6,088 nt of DNA from Candidatus Dojkabacteria bacterium UBA2259 (GTDB lineage Bacteria; Patescibacteriota; Dojkabacteria; SC72), in assembly GCA_002347605.1 (NCBI GenBank), contig DDXN01000003.1, forward strand, positions 1 to 6,088. Reading direction: 5' to 3'. Shown here in pieces: positions 6,085 to 6,088 of this stretch; positions within the stretch are counted from its first letter, which is position 1, and every line of letters starts with the position of its first letter. Below the pieces are notes generated by a model. The model was not told the DNA's origin, made no database searches, and saw only the letters and a list, made by a program, of their open reading frames with translations. Both the position numbers and the translations under genes were made by a program.

Positions 6085-6088
6085 ATTA

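Noticed and set aside
1..6088. CRISPR arrays, tRNA/rRNA genes, insertion sequences
   Set aside because: No regularly spaced direct repeats, cloverleaf-like structure, transposase frames or terminal inverted repeats were seen; the only strong inverted repeat is the hairpin at 5264-5289.

Overview
The window carries a compact, apparently complete gene cluster for a small ribosomally made and modified peptide of the thiazole/oxazole-modified (TOMM, linear azol(in)e) type. It lies on the minus strand between positions 5501 and 929 and has one unrelated gene on each side. The DNA is A+T-rich. Arginine codons, where read, are AGA/AGG. TGA is used as a stop in several genes, so this is not a TGA-recoding lineage. 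Bacterial -35/-10 boxes are visible, but strong Shine-Dalgarno sites are not. This fits a low-GC bacterium such as a Firmicute-like or candidate-phylum genome; the sequence does not allow a firmer placement.

Layout, left to right. Positions 1-927 (+) hold the 3' part of a GT4-type glycosyltransferase, cut by the window edge. It converges on the cluster with one base between the two stop codons. Read in transcription order on the minus strand, the cluster is: a promoter (5473-5501); a 47-residue precursor peptide rich in Cys/Ser/Thr (5303-5446); an 11-bp perfect hairpin with a GUAA loop and a T tract (5261-5289); a YcaO-domain cyclodehydratase (3985-5256); a SagB-type FMN dehydrogenase (3260-3988); a stand-alone C39-like cysteine peptidase (2556-3263); and a soluble two-domain ABC-F ATPase (929-2554). 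The four enzyme genes overlap by 4 bp or abut within 1 bp, so they are one translationally coupled unit. Upstream of the promoter, at 5503-6084 (-), is an unrecognised 193-residue protein.

Inferred working model: the precursor has a leader of about 20 residues ending in a double-glycine-like Gly-Ser, followed by a 27-residue core with three Cys. YcaO would cyclise Cys/Ser/Thr to azolines and SagB would oxidise them to azoles. The C39-like peptidase would remove the leader. The ABC-F protein could protect the producer's ribosomes, which would point to a ribosome-targeting product. The hairpin just after the precursor gene probably acts as a partial terminator, giving much more precursor than enzyme.

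Most notable points: the precursor is small and easily missed; no E1-like/ocin-ThiF (RRE-bearing) partner protein for YcaO is in the window; the YcaO C-terminus lacks the usual PxPxP ending; and there is no membrane exporter, with ABC-F the only ATPase present.
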